DNA of 33,921 bases, taken from contig JBOFLG010000122.1 in assembly GCA_051657745.1 (NCBI GenBank), forward strand, positions 1 through 33,921, read 5' to 3'. Positions 7,320 to 15,563 of the stretch are shown here, piece after piece (within the stretch, counting starts at the first letter, position 1; every line of letters begins with the position of its first letter). The position numbers and the translations under genes are program-made. The notes below the pieces were generated by a model. It was not told where the DNA came from and searched no databases. It saw nothing but the letters and a program-made list of their open reading frames with translations. The DNA comes from JBOFLG01 sp051657745 (lineage in GTDB: Bacteria; Actinomycetota; Actinomycetes; Actinomycetales; Dermatophilaceae).

Positions 7320-9611
7320 TCACTCGTCGGGCGAATCACGCCGGTTACGACGTTCCTCGTCCGGAGCAGGCGAGATGATCTCAGTGGCCGATGGCGACGG
7401 CGGTGGCCGGGTACGGGTACGGGTACGGGTCGGTCGAGGCCGGGTGGGCTCTGGAGCTGGCGAGAACGTCGGTGGCAGCACCGTCGGATCATCGGTGGGG
7501 TTGCCCGTGGGTCCGTCGGTGGGAGGGTCGGACTGGTTCGGCTCGTTGGGTTCTGGCTCAGGATCATCGGGCACCGGTGGCGGCGGCGGCGGGTCAGCGT
7601 CCCGGTTGATGTTGGCCGGCTCCGGGAACTCGACTTCCTCGGTACCGTCGAGCGCGGCCTCCATGTAAGCGGTCCAGATGCGCGCTGGGAAAGTGCTACC
7701 GGTGATATTTCCGGAGGAGGGGAGGTCCTCCATTTTCAGCTCCTCGCCCTTGGCGCCCGAGCGGTATAGGCCGACTGCGGTGGCGAGTTGTGGCACGTAA
7801 CCGTCGAACCACGCGGAGCGGAAGCTCTCGGACGTGCCGGTCTTGCCCGCGGCCGGCCGGCCGAGGTTGCGCCCGATGTACCGAGCGGTGCCGTCCTCGA
7901 CCGGTGCCCGCATCGCAGTGATGACATCGGCCATGAGGTCGCGGTCGAAGACTTGGTCGGTCCGGGGGACTACATCGACACTTGGCGCGCGGTTAGCGTC
8001 GGGAAACCGGATCTGCTTCACCAGGTAGGGCTCTGCGCGGACTCCCTGTGCGGCGATCGTGGCGTAGGCGTTGGCCATGTCCATGACCGTGACATAGTCG
8101 GTTCCCAGCACATTGGCCATATTGCTCTCGAGCTTGCTCCGCACCCCGGCGTCCTCGGCGGCCTTCTTGGCCTTCTCCGGGCCGGTTTCGATGTTCATCT
8201 GGGCATACACGGTGTTGACCGAATTCTCGGTGGCCTTGATGACGCTGATACGGCCGAAGGAGTCGTCGTCGAAGTTCTTTATCCTGCCGCGTCGCTCGTC
8301 CTCGGTAAGGCCATCGTCGCTGGCGAACTCGTCGAAGAACTGGGGGCTCTCCCCGTCGAACCTGGTGCGAAGGCTGATCTCCTCACTCTGCAGGGCCGCG
8401 ATGAGGGTGAAGATCTTGAACGTGGACCCGGCTTGCATCTTGTCCTGGGTGGCGCTGTTCTGCGGCCGGGTGGCGAAGTCGCGGCCACCGTAGAGCGCCA
8501 CGATGGCGCCATCCCCCGGGGTGATCGACACCAGCCCAGCGTGGATGTCCTTCTCTTTCGGCCGCCGTTTGCTGATCGCCTCGGTGGCCGCGCGCTGCTT
8601 GGCGAGGTCGATGGTCGAGATCACCCGCAGGCCGCCGCGCTGGATGTCGATGTCGGTGAGTTTGTGCTTATTCACCAACTCCCGCTTCACCACATCGACC
8701 ACATACCCGATGACCCCGCCCTGGGAACGGGGCTTGTAGGGCTTGAACGCGGTGGCCGGGAACGTTGCCGTGGCTCGCTCGGCGGGTTCCAACCAGCCTT
8801 CGCGGACCATGGCGTCGAGAACGAGGCCGGATCGCTCCTCGGCGTTCGCCGCTTGCTCCTCGCCGATGCCGGGGTCGTAGAGCGAGGGCCCACGGATGAC
8901 GGTGGCGAGGAACGCGCCTTCGGCCGGCGTGAGCTTCGAGACGTCCTTGCCGAAGTACGCCTTGCTCGCGGTCTGGATGCCATACGCGCCGCGGCCGAAA
9001 TAGATGGTGTTGAGGTAGTTCTGCAGAATGCCCTGCTTCGACTGTTCCTGCCCGATTTTGATGGCGAGCAGGATCTCGCGAGCCTTGCGCTGGATGGTGC
9101 GGTCGGAGGTGAGGAAGTAGTTCTTGACGTACTGCTGGGTGATGGTCGACCCACCCTGGGTTGCCTCGCCACCCTTGACCGCCACCCAGACCGCGCGGGC
9201 GATACCCGTGGGTGAGACGCCACTGTTCTCGTAGAAGTCCTTGTCCTCGGCGGCGAGGAATGCGTTCTGCACGTGCTCGGGCACGCGGCGCAACTCGACC
9301 GACTCTCGGTTGCCCTCAGCGTCGGACAGCCGAGCCATCTCGGTCTTGCCGTCAGCGAAATACACGATCGACGCCTCCGCCGTGGCGCTGTCGTTCGCGT
9401 CCGGGACGTCGATCATCGCGTACGCGATTCCCACACCGATGAAGCCGAGCAGCGCAACCGCGAGTGAGGCCCACCCGAGGCGGGGCAGCCACATGCGCCA
9501 CCACCGGTGCCGCCATGGACGCCGCCAGCCACCCGCTCGCTCGTGGCCGGACGGCGGCGGGTCGGCTCGGGTGCCGAACTCGGCACGGATGCGTGGCGCT
9601 CCCTGGCTCAT
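7320..9611 (-). CDS. ponA: Class A penicillin-binding protein (transglycosylase/transpeptidase)
   Basis: A bifunctional cell-wall synthase of 763 residues. A basic, Trp/Arg-rich cytoplasmic N-terminus precedes one membrane anchor (about 43–66). The glycosyltransferase-51 domain has its catalytic Glu in AAEDKDFYENSG (E122), GGSTITQQYVKNYFL and a GRGAYGIQTASKAYFGK motif. The transpeptidase domain has SxxK in AGSTFK (about residue 395), the SxN in TENSVNT and KTG in GKTGTSE (about 587). The last ~120 residues are a Pro/Thr/Asp-rich tail (DPPPPPPVPDDPEPEPNEP and later TRTRTRTRP), probably wall-embedded and disordered. AGAAGG lies 7 bases before the ATG. It is divergent from padR across a 318-base intergenic region, as in other actinobacteria where ponA, a PadR gene and ino1 are neighbours. 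Confidence 0.96.
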   Translation of the reverse strand: MSQGAPRIRAEFGTRADPPPSGHERAGGWRRPWRHRWWRMWLPRLGWASLAVALLGFIGVGIAYAMIDVPDANDSATAEASIVYFADGKTEMARLSDAEGNRESVELRRVPEHVQNAFLAAEDKDFYENSGVSPTGIARAVWVAVKGGEATQGGSTITQQYVKNYFLTSDRTIQRKAREILLAIKIGQEQSKQGILQNYLNTIYFGRGAYGIQTASKAYFGKDVSKLTPAEGAFLATVIRGPSLYDPGIGEEQAANAEERSGLVLDAMVREGWLEPAERATATFPATAFKPYKPRSQGGVIGYVVDVVKRELVNKHKLTDIDIQRGGLRVISTIDLAKQRAATEAISKRRPKEKDIHAGLVSITPGDGAIVALYGGRDFATRPQNSATQDKMQAGSTFKIFTLIAALQSEEISLRTRFDGESPQFFDEFASDDGLTEDERRGRIKNFDDDSFGRISVIKATENSVNTVYAQMNIETGPEKAKKAAEDAGVRSKLESNMANVLGTDYVTVMDMANAYATIAAQGVRAEPYLVKQIRFPDANRAPSVDVVPRTDQVFDRDLMADVITAMRAPVEDGTARYIGRNLGRPAAGKTGTSESFRSAWFDGYVPQLATAVGLYRSGAKGEELKMEDLPSSGNITGSTFPARIWTAYMEAALDGTEEVEFPEPANINRDADPPPPPPVPDDPEPEPNEPNQSDPPTDGPTGNPTDDPTVLPPTFSPAPEPTRPRPTRTRTRTRPPPSPSATEIISPAPDEERRNRRDSPDE

Positions 9612-9929
9612 GCTGCCTTCTGCTCAGTCGTGGTCGCGGGGGTCGTGGTCACGCCGGACGTGGGCGACACCGGCGCGCTGGTCAGTATGGACCCGAGAGC
9701 CGCTCCGCGTCGATAACGGTGGGGTACGACGCATCGGCGCCGACCCCGGCACCCTACTCGCTGTCCGATATATCGAACTGATATATCGCCGTGCTACGGT
9801 CACGCCTATCGGTGGCTCCCGGTTGATCCGGCAGACCTTTCACTCGTCATCCGTCAGACCTTCACCCGACGGCAGACCCGCCGACTGTATCATCGCCATC
9901 CGGCTTCGGCCGCCGACCGAGGAGGTGCC
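9612..9929. other. Divergent intergenic region ponA/padR
   Basis: These 318 bases between divergent starts hold no gene. They carry the ribosome-binding site of ponA at the left end and that of padR (GAGGAGG, 9919–9925) at the right end. A pair of AT-rich palindromes at 9766–9788 stands out sharply against the GC-rich surroundings and is annotated separately. Confidence 0.7.
9766..9788. promoter_or_regulatory. Paired GATATATC palindromes, likely PadR operator
   Basis: A perfect 10-base palindrome CGATATATCG (9766–9775) is followed by a second GATATATC (9780–9787), with centres 13 bases apart. Both face the same helix side within about one turn. They lie 142 bases before the padR start and 155 bases before the ponA start. 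PadR-family dimers commonly bind AT-rich inverted repeats in their own promoter. Assignment to this PadR is inference from position and symmetry. One copy could overlap a -10 element. Confidence 0.55.
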
Positions 9930-10496
9930 GTGGCCACTCGCCGCGCCCAACTGCTCGAGTTCGCCGTGCTCGGCCTGCTCCACGAGGGCCCGACTCACGG
10001 CTACGAACTGCGGCGGCGGTTGAACTCGGCCCTCGGGCCGTTTCGCGCACTCTCGTACGGAACTCTCTACCCGGCTCTGCGTGGGCTGCTCGAACGCGGC
10101 CTCATCGCACAGAGCGCCGACGGGGCCCTGGCCGCCGGGCGTCGCCCTCGGGTGGTCTACGAGTTGACCGCCGGCGGCAAAGAGCACTTCGCCGACCTCG
10201 TCGCCCGCTCCGACGCGTCGTGCTGGGAAGACGACGGCTTCGACGTCCGGTTCGCGTTCTTCGCCCGCACCGAGCGCGAGGTGCGGATCCGCATCCTCGA
10301 GGGGCGACGTTCCCGTCTCGAAGACGACCTCGAGCGGGTCCGTGCGCGCTCGCTCCGGCGGCGCGAGCGGCTCGACGCGTATACCGCGGCGCTCCAGCAA
10401 CATGGCGAAGATCGCACCGAGCGCGAGGTGCGCTGGCTGAGCGAACTCATCGACGCCGAGCGACGTCATCCCAACGACCCCGGCCCCCAGCCGTAG
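9930..10496 (+). CDS. PadR-family transcriptional regulator
   Basis: A 188-residue regulator with an N-terminal winged helix (QLLEFAVLGLLHEGPTHGYE, then FRALSYGTLYPALRGLLERG and GRRPRVVYELTAGGKEHF) and a C-terminal helical dimerisation half rich in Arg/Glu (about 90–175), typical of the PadR family with Vir_act_alpha_C. The start is GTG, set by GAGGAGGTGCC just upstream. It lies 75 bases ahead of ino1 in the same direction, the arrangement also seen in M. tuberculosis, where a PadR-like gene neighbours ino1. The likely role is autoregulation and perhaps control of ino1 or ponA; the inducer is not visible from sequence. Confidence 0.92.
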   Translation: MATRRAQLLEFAVLGLLHEGPTHGYELRRRLNSALGPFRALSYGTLYPALRGLLERGLIAQSADGALAAGRRPRVVYELTAGGKEHFADLVARSDASCWEDDGFDVRFAFFARTEREVRIRILEGRRSRLEDDLERVRARSLRRRERLDAYTAALQQHGEDRTEREVRWLSELIDAERRHPNDPGPQP

Positions 10497-10571
10497 GAGC
10501 GCGGCGCGCCTCTACTCAGACGCACCGTCATCCGTCAGTCCCCGTTCCCGACCACCACCAGGAGCATCACC

Positions 10572-11663
10572 ATGAGTTCCATCCGCGTCGCCATCGTCGG
10601 CGTCGGCAACTGCGCATCATCGCTTGTGCAGGGCGTGCACTACTACCGAGACGCCGACCCGGCCACCACCGTCCCCGGCCTCATGCACGTGCAGTTCGGC
10701 GAGTACCACGTGCGCGACATCGAGTTCGTCGCCGCGTTCGACGTCGACGACAAGAAGGTCGGCAAGGACCTTGCCGAGGCGATCAATGCCTCAGAGAACA
10801 ACACCATCACGATCGCCGAGGTACCGACCGCCGGTGTGGTGGTGCAGCGCGGCCCGACTCTGGACGGCATCGGCAAGTACTACCGGATGACGATCGACGA
10901 GTCCGGCGCCGAGCCGGTCGATGTGGTCGCCGCGCTCCGCGACGCCCAGGTCGACGTCCTGGTGTCCTACCTGCCGGTGGGTTCGGAAGAGGCCGACAAA
11001 TTTTACGCCCAGTGCGCGATCGACGCCGGCGTGGCATTCGTCAACGCACTGCCGGTGTTCATCGCCTCCGACCCGGAGTGGGCAGCCAAGTTCGAAGAAG
11101 CCGGGGTGCCAGTGATCGGCGACGACATCAAGAGCCAGGTGGGCGCGACCATTACCCACCGGGTCATGGCCAAACTATTCGAAGACCGTGGCGTGCAACT
11201 CGACCGCACCTACCAACTCAACGTCGGCGGCAACATGGACTTCAAGAACATGCTCGAGCGTGAGCGGCTGGAGTCGAAGAAGATCTCCAAGACACAGGCG
11301 GTCACCTCGAACCTCACCGGCTCACTCGCCGGCAAGATCGACGACCGCAACGTGCACATCGGACCCTCGGACTACGTTGCCTGGCTCGACGACCGCAAAT
11401 GGGCCTATGTGCGCCTCGAGGGCCGCGCGTTCGGCGACGTGCCACTCAACCTCGAATACAAGCTCGAGGTCTGGGACTCCCCCAACTCGGCGGGCATCAT
11501 CATCGACGCCATCCGCGCGGCAAAGATCGCCACGGACCGCGGGATCGGCGGCGCCTTGCTGTCCGCCTCCTCCTACCTGATGAAGTCCCCGCCGGAGCAG
11601 CGTCCCGACGACATCGGCCGCGCCCGGCTGGAGTCGTTCATCGCCGGCACCGAAGAGCGCTGA
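10572..11663 (+). CDS. ino1: Inositol-3-phosphate synthase
   Basis: Converts glucose 6-phosphate to inositol phosphate with NAD+, supplying phosphatidylinositol, mycothiol and related actinobacterial products. The 363 residues match the actinobacterial short form. The NAD-binding start RVAIVGVGNCASSLVQGV, GDDIKSQVGATITHR, LNVGGNMDFKNM and the C-terminal SYLMKSPPEQ are conserved parts of the family. AGGAG lies 7 bases before the ATG. It follows padR and is followed by a long hairpin. Mycothiol dependence would fit the thiol-redox genes further right, but no mycothiol genes are in the window. Confidence 0.96.
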   Translation: MSSIRVAIVGVGNCASSLVQGVHYYRDADPATTVPGLMHVQFGEYHVRDIEFVAAFDVDDKKVGKDLAEAINASENNTITIAEVPTAGVVVQRGPTLDGIGKYYRMTIDESGAEPVDVVAALRDAQVDVLVSYLPVGSEEADKFYAQCAIDAGVAFVNALPVFIASDPEWAAKFEEAGVPVIGDDIKSQVGATITHRVMAKLFEDRGVQLDRTYQLNVGGNMDFKNMLERERLESKKISKTQAVTSNLTGSLAGKIDDRNVHIGPSDYVAWLDDRKWAYVRLEGRAFGDVPLNLEYKLEVWDSPNSAGIIIDAIRAAKIATDRGIGGALLSASSYLMKSPPEQRPDDIGRARLESFIAGTEER

Positions 11664-12043
11664 CCGCATCTGGCGATCCTGCGCCGCAGGGGTGAGATTC
11701 GTCGTCGTGCCGACGTGTCTCACCCCGCGGCGTCCTCGCCGGGTCCAGCACGTGTCGGATGCCGACCGCTCGGCTTCCCAGGCGCCGGGGCGGCCCGTAC
11801 GCACGGCCTGACCGCCTCCTCACCCGCGTGAGTACCGGTGTGTCACTGCCGGTTTCGCGCCGACATCGGGGCGAGTGGGCACCCCGACCACCTGAATCCG
11901 GACCTCGGTTGGGGCTCGGTTGGGCCTGGTCGTGGACGCCGGCCGGCCTGCCATCATGGTTCGAGGCCAGCGAGGGTCGGCTGCGCGCAACTCGCGTTTG
12001 CATGGTTCTGGTACTTGCCAGTGCATGGTTCTGGTACTCGTCC
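11664..12043. other. Intergenic region between ino1 and the DUF4143 ATPase
   Basis: These 380 bases have open frames on both strands but no recognisable protein. They contain a long hairpin after ino1 (11683–11731) and, at the right end, a 23-base tandem repeat that runs into the next gene. It is the border between the conserved ino1 block and accessory genes. Confidence 0.6.
11683..11731 (+). terminator. Long hairpin after ino1, possible terminator
   Basis: GCCGC (11683–11687) and GGGGTGAGA (11689–11697) pair with TCTCACCCC (11718–11726) and GCGGC (11727–11731), giving a 14-bp stem with one bulged A. A further CGTCG/CGACG inner stem is possible. It lies 20 bases after the ino1 stop. There is no T run on the plus strand, so termination would be of the U-less kind common in high-GC bacteria, or the hairpin only stabilises the mRNA 3' end. 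Confidence 0.55.
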
Positions 12044-12067
12044 ATGCATGAAAGCAGTACTGTGCTC
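11999..12067 (+). repeat. Three 23-base tandem repeats overlapping a start codon
   Basis: Units start at 11999, 12022 and 12045. The first two share the identical 17-mer TGCATGGTTCTGGTACT. The third keeps both ends (TGCATG and GTACT) at the same spacing but has a different six-base centre. The third unit covers the presumed start codon of the following ATPase gene. The regular two-turn spacing and conserved half-sites look like an array of protein-binding sites, or the remains of an iteron-like element. Confidence 0.8.
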
Positions 12068-13327
12068 ATCGTGAGCGCAGATGACGTCCCGTACCGCCCG
12101 CGACTCATCGATTCGGTGGTTGCCGATGCACTCGGTGCCTTCGCTGCGGTGATGGTGGTCGGCCCGCGAGCGGTGGGAAAGACTACGACGGCGGCGCGCC
12201 TTGCGGCGCAGGTCGACGGTCTTGACGTTCCTGATGTTGCTTCGACCTACCGCGCTGACCCGGATGCCGCGCTTCGGCGGGCCCAACGCCCGCTCCTCAT
12301 CGACGAGTGGCAGGAAGTCCCGGAGGTCCTGCCCGCGGTGAAGCGGGCAGTCGACCGTGATCGCACCCCGGGGCAGTTTCTCCTGACTGGCAATATCCGC
12401 GCCACAACGGACCTCTCGACGTGGGCTGGCACCGGGAGAGTCGTGCGCGTCGCGATGCACCCGCTCACCGAACGGGAGATCGCCGGCAATACCAGCGTCC
12501 GCAGCCCGCTTTCCCGACTCCTCCACATGGGCATTGACAGCGCCCCAGCACGGCTTCCTCGTCTCGATATCGATGACTACATCGGTCGTGCGTTTCGAGG
12601 TTCGTTCCCTGAGCTCGTCGTTGCCGATCGGACGTCCCAGCAACGACGACTGTGGCTGGACAGCTACCTCGACGACCTGGTCTCTCGTGACATGGCGTCC
12701 ATCGACGCAGTGCGTGATCCTCAGCGTCTGCGCCGTTACCTCACTGCGTCGGCGTTGAATCTCGCTGGGCAGCCATCGCATGCATCGCTCATTCGGGATG
12801 CCGGGATCAACGCGAAGACGGCCAGCGCCTATGACAGCGCCCTGGCGAGCCTTGCCGTCCTCGACATCGTGCCTGCGTGGGCCTCACGTCGGCTCAAGCG
12901 CCTGACCAGGAGCGGCAAGCGATATCTCGTGGATACCGCGCTGGCCGCGGCGGCAGCTGGGGTCGTCGAGCATGACGTCATCCATGACGGGGACCTGCGA
13001 GGTCGATGGTTCGACGCCTTCGCAACTATGCAACTCCGGGCGGAGTTGGCTGCCCGGTCCCAACGCCCGGCTCTCCACCACCTGCGAGTTGAAGGGGGCC
13101 GCCACGAGGTTGACCTGGTGATCGACGCCGGTCGGCAGCGTCTGTTCGGTGTTGAGTTCAAAGCGGGCGCGGCTCCGACCAGGGAAGACGCTCGACACCT
13201 GTTCTGGCTGCGCGACGAACTCGGCGCGAACTTCGCCGGTGGAGTGGTGTTTCATACCGGCCAGGCCGTGGTCGAGCTCGGCGACCAGGTCGTCGCCCTT
13301 CCCCTCAGCGCTATGTGGGCCGACTGA
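12044..13327 (+). CDS. AAA-family ATPase with DUF4143 nuclease-like domain
   Basis: A 427-residue stand-alone ATP-binding protein. The AAA_14 domain carries Walker A GPRAVGKT (40–47), Walker B PLLIDEWQ (83–90) and a sensor-like LLTGNIR. The C-terminal DUF4143 half ends in a PD-(D/E)xK-like pattern: HEVDLVI (D357) and GVEFKAG (E371-x-K373). Members of this family are widespread accessory proteins of uncertain role; some act in defence or toxin settings. ATG at 12044 is one candidate start; GTG at 12062 or 12071 are in frame, and none has a clear Shine-Dalgarno. The open frame continues upstream to 11759 without family similarity. There is no partner gene next to it: ino1 lies upstream and a convergent gene follows after 114 bases. 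It is likely horizontally acquired. Confidence 0.88.
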   Translation: MHESSTVLIVSADDVPYRPRLIDSVVADALGAFAAVMVVGPRAVGKTTTAARLAAQVDGLDVPDVASTYRADPDAALRRAQRPLLIDEWQEVPEVLPAVKRAVDRDRTPGQFLLTGNIRATTDLSTWAGTGRVVRVAMHPLTEREIAGNTSVRSPLSRLLHMGIDSAPARLPRLDIDDYIGRAFRGSFPELVVADRTSQQRRLWLDSYLDDLVSRDMASIDAVRDPQRLRRYLTASALNLAGQPSHASLIRDAGINAKTASAYDSALASLAVLDIVPAWASRRLKRLTRSGKRYLVDTALAAAAAGVVEHDVIHDGDLRGRWFDAFATMQLRAELAARSQRPALHHLRVEGGRHEVDLVIDAGRQRLFGVEFKAGAAPTREDARHLFWLRDELGANFAGGVVFHTGQAVVELGDQVVALPLSAMWAD

Positions 13328-13441
13328 ACGCAGCGCGGCTGCAGCGGTCCTCGGCGGGCGGAGTTTCTGTGTGACTGCCGACGACAGTGCGGTGATGCGC
13401 CCTCGTGATCCGCACCCTCGTCGTGCAGGCCGGAGGTGAGC

Positions 13442-15238
13442 TCAGCGAACCGTGTCGGTGGCGTCAGGCCTGGGCTCCACGCCCGCACCGGGCCGAGCCT
13501 CGTCAGAAGGCGACGGCAGCGGCACCACCGTGGTCCGATCCGAGTCCGGTGACCTCTGGTCCTGGTCCTCGGAGGTGGGCTCACCAACAGTCGGCGAGCC
13601 GACTCCCTTGCCGACCGACCCCACGCCGTCCCCACCCAGGACGCGAGCGTGGACCGAAACGCTGCCCAGGACGTCGGCGGGCCAGTCCAACTGGATGTCT
13701 GCGGCAACCGAGCCGTCCGCGGCCGGCGTACCGACGCACACCAACGCTCCGCCGTCACGCTTCCGACAGGTGTCGAGGTCACCAGCAACCGCATCCCGGT
13801 CGACTTTTACCTGCTTCGGCGGGTCGATGACGAGCTCAACCTCGGTGGCCCGCTCGGGGACGTCGAACCGGACCGCGGCCGTGCGCTTCCCGTCATCCGT
13901 CGCTGCCGTGACTCCGACCCGAACCGGCAGATCCACGGGCAGAGTCGGGATGGCCGGCGCCACGGTGGCTGTCGGTCTGGACGGCGTCGCCGGAACCGCC
14001 GGCTCGCCGGGGGTCTGCACCGGGCCGGACGGGGTCTGGGACGGGTTCGCGCCAGACCCGGAGAGCCCACCAGTGCCGGGCAGGTCGCTTGGCCGCGGAG
14101 TGCTGGTCGCACTAGGGCCAGCCGTGGGAGGTTGCTCGGCCACCGGTGGCACCTCCGGCAACCCCTCGGGGCTGACACCGGGACGGGCGGCATCCGACCC
14201 TGGGTCACCAACCCCCGGCTGCGGCTCCGGCTCGAGCTGGTCGCGAGCAGGGCCCAGGCTAGGCGCACTACCGCGGGCGGAGACCGGGCTCTCGACGGCA
14301 GGGGTGGTCGACCAGATCGCCGTGGCCGCGACGAGGAAACTGGCCGCCAAACCGCCCCCGACCATCCACCGCGCCGCCTGATGCGGTGAGAGGGGCCGGC
14401 CGCTCGGCGGGTGCGGCACGATGTCGAGGTGCGTGCCGACGACCGGCGGCAACGTCCCGAGCAGTGGCAGCGTGGTACCGATTGCGAGCGGGGCAAGTAG
14501 TGGCAGCACCGCCGACGGCACGGCGTACTCGAGGTCACGTAGTTGATCGACGCGGCTCGCGCACCGGTGGCAGCCGGTGGCATGGACGAGAGCCTCGGAT
14601 GACGTCACGCGCCCGGCGACCAGCGCCGGCAGTTCGGTGATGTACGAGCGGCAGGCCGGCACCACGGCATCGCGGGACACCAAGGTGGCGACGTACATCG
14701 CCCGAAGGTCGTCGCGCACCCTGGCGATCGGATCCCCGGTGGCGGTGGCCGACCTGCCGAGCCCCTGGCCGGATGCGAACCCGCCGGCGACTTCGCCCCA
14801 CAATGCGGACCGCGAGTCATCGGGCAGCGCCGCGAACGCCTCGCGAAGCACGCTCTGCTCGAGCGCGTCAGCCTGCGGCTCACGACCTGCGGCATCGGGG
14901 TCGTCGAAAGCGGCTGGGTCATCAAGGATGCCGTCATGCGCTGCTGCATCGGCCGGCGAGGCAGCCGCCTGGGAGACCCGCCGCGCGAGCAGCAGGCTGA
15001 ACGGATCGTCGGTGGCAGCGCCGTGGCACAGAGACCCGAGCAGGGCCGTAAACGCCTCGGCGGCCACGAACTCGGCGTCGTCGGAGCGGCCGCGCGCCAC
15101 GTGCGCCGCGTGCACCCCGAACTGGTGGTACCGCACCCACAGTTCGGCCGCTGCGGTGGCGTCGGCGTCACCTCGGACCCTCCCGACCAGGTCGTCGTCG
15201 GTCGCCAACCGCGCGGGGGTGATCGCATGCGTCGTCAT
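13442..15238 (-). CDS. Degenerate sigma factor fused to anti-sigma zinc finger and membrane segment
   Basis: A 598-residue chimera. Residues about 10–95 resemble sigma-70 region 2 (DDDLVGRVRGDADATAAAEL, DAEFVAAEAFTALL), and about 125–185 resemble region 4 (LREAFAALPDDSRSALWGEV … IARVRDDLRAMYV) with a poorly preserved helix-turn-helix. An anti-sigma zinc-finger signature follows: C196 … H219-x3-C223-x2-C226 (HATGCHRC). A membrane segment lies at about 290–309 (WMVGGGLAASFLVAATAIW). Then come ~130 Pro/Ser/Gly-rich residues and a folded external part (about 445–550) with two cysteines. GGAGGTG lies 5 bases before the ATG. Proteins joining sigma-like and zf-HC2 regions occur in actinobacteria, often annotated as sigma factors. 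The weak core-binding and promoter-reading regions suggest a membrane sensor rather than a working sigma factor. It is divergent from the TRAP genes. Confidence 0.85.
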   Translation of the reverse strand: MTTHAITPARLATDDDLVGRVRGDADATAAAELWVRYHQFGVHAAHVARGRSDDAEFVAAEAFTALLGSLCHGAATDDPFSLLLARRVSQAAASPADAAAHDGILDDPAAFDDPDAAGREPQADALEQSVLREAFAALPDDSRSALWGEVAGGFASGQGLGRSATATGDPIARVRDDLRAMYVATLVSRDAVVPACRSYITELPALVAGRVTSSEALVHATGCHRCASRVDQLRDLEYAVPSAVLPLLAPLAIGTTLPLLGTLPPVVGTHLDIVPHPPSGRPLSPHQAARWMVGGGLAASFLVAATAIWSTTPAVESPVSARGSAPSLGPARDQLEPEPQPGVGDPGSDAARPGVSPEGLPEVPPVAEQPPTAGPSATSTPRPSDLPGTGGLSGSGANPSQTPSGPVQTPGEPAVPATPSRPTATVAPAIPTLPVDLPVRVGVTAATDDGKRTAAVRFDVPERATEVELVIDPPKQVKVDRDAVAGDLDTCRKRDGGALVCVGTPAADGSVAADIQLDWPADVLGSVSVHARVLGGDGVGSVGKGVGSPTVGEPTSEDQDQRSPDSDRTTVVPLPSPSDEARPGAGVEPRPDATDTVR

Positions 15239-15563
15239 GCCCCACCTCCGTCACGCGTCGAATTCATGTCGGCCCCTGCTGCCTCGTCGGGCACCCGCAG
15301 ATCCGGTCAGACACAGGCCGGGGCGGGGCGCCGTCAGCACCGATCTTGGCACGACGCCGAGAAGGGTCGGCACCAGCCGTTCGGCTGGTTCCGGCGTGTC
15401 CGAAAGGGTGAGCCCAGCGGTCAGGCGAAGGGGTGACGCAGATGCGGTGGTCGAGACCGGCCGTCTGCACTTTCCCTCCTGGGCGGGCGATGGCACCATT
15501 CACGGTGTGTCCGGGGGTGGAGCGGTATCAGCGGGCCCATGGGGGGCTCGTCCGAGCGATGCG
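15239..15563. other. Divergent intergenic region
   Basis: These 325 bases lie between the divergent sigma-chimera gene and the TRAP permease. Apart from the GGAGGTG ribosome-binding site of the chimera, I see no clear promoter, operator or RNA structure. An in-frame GTG at 15507 could extend the permease by 19 residues. Confidence 0.5.

Noticed and set aside
7788..9215. A 475-codon plus-strand frame opposite ponA
   Set aside because: Antisense shadow of the transglycosylase/transpeptidase gene; no independent signal.
11999..12067. Short CRISPR-like array
   Set aside because: The units are contiguous 23-base tandem repeats with no unique spacers and no cas genes nearby.
14577..15563. Upstream extension of the TRAP permease frame
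   Set aside because: It would run antisense through the sigma-chimera gene and adds non-membrane residues unlike any TRAP protein.
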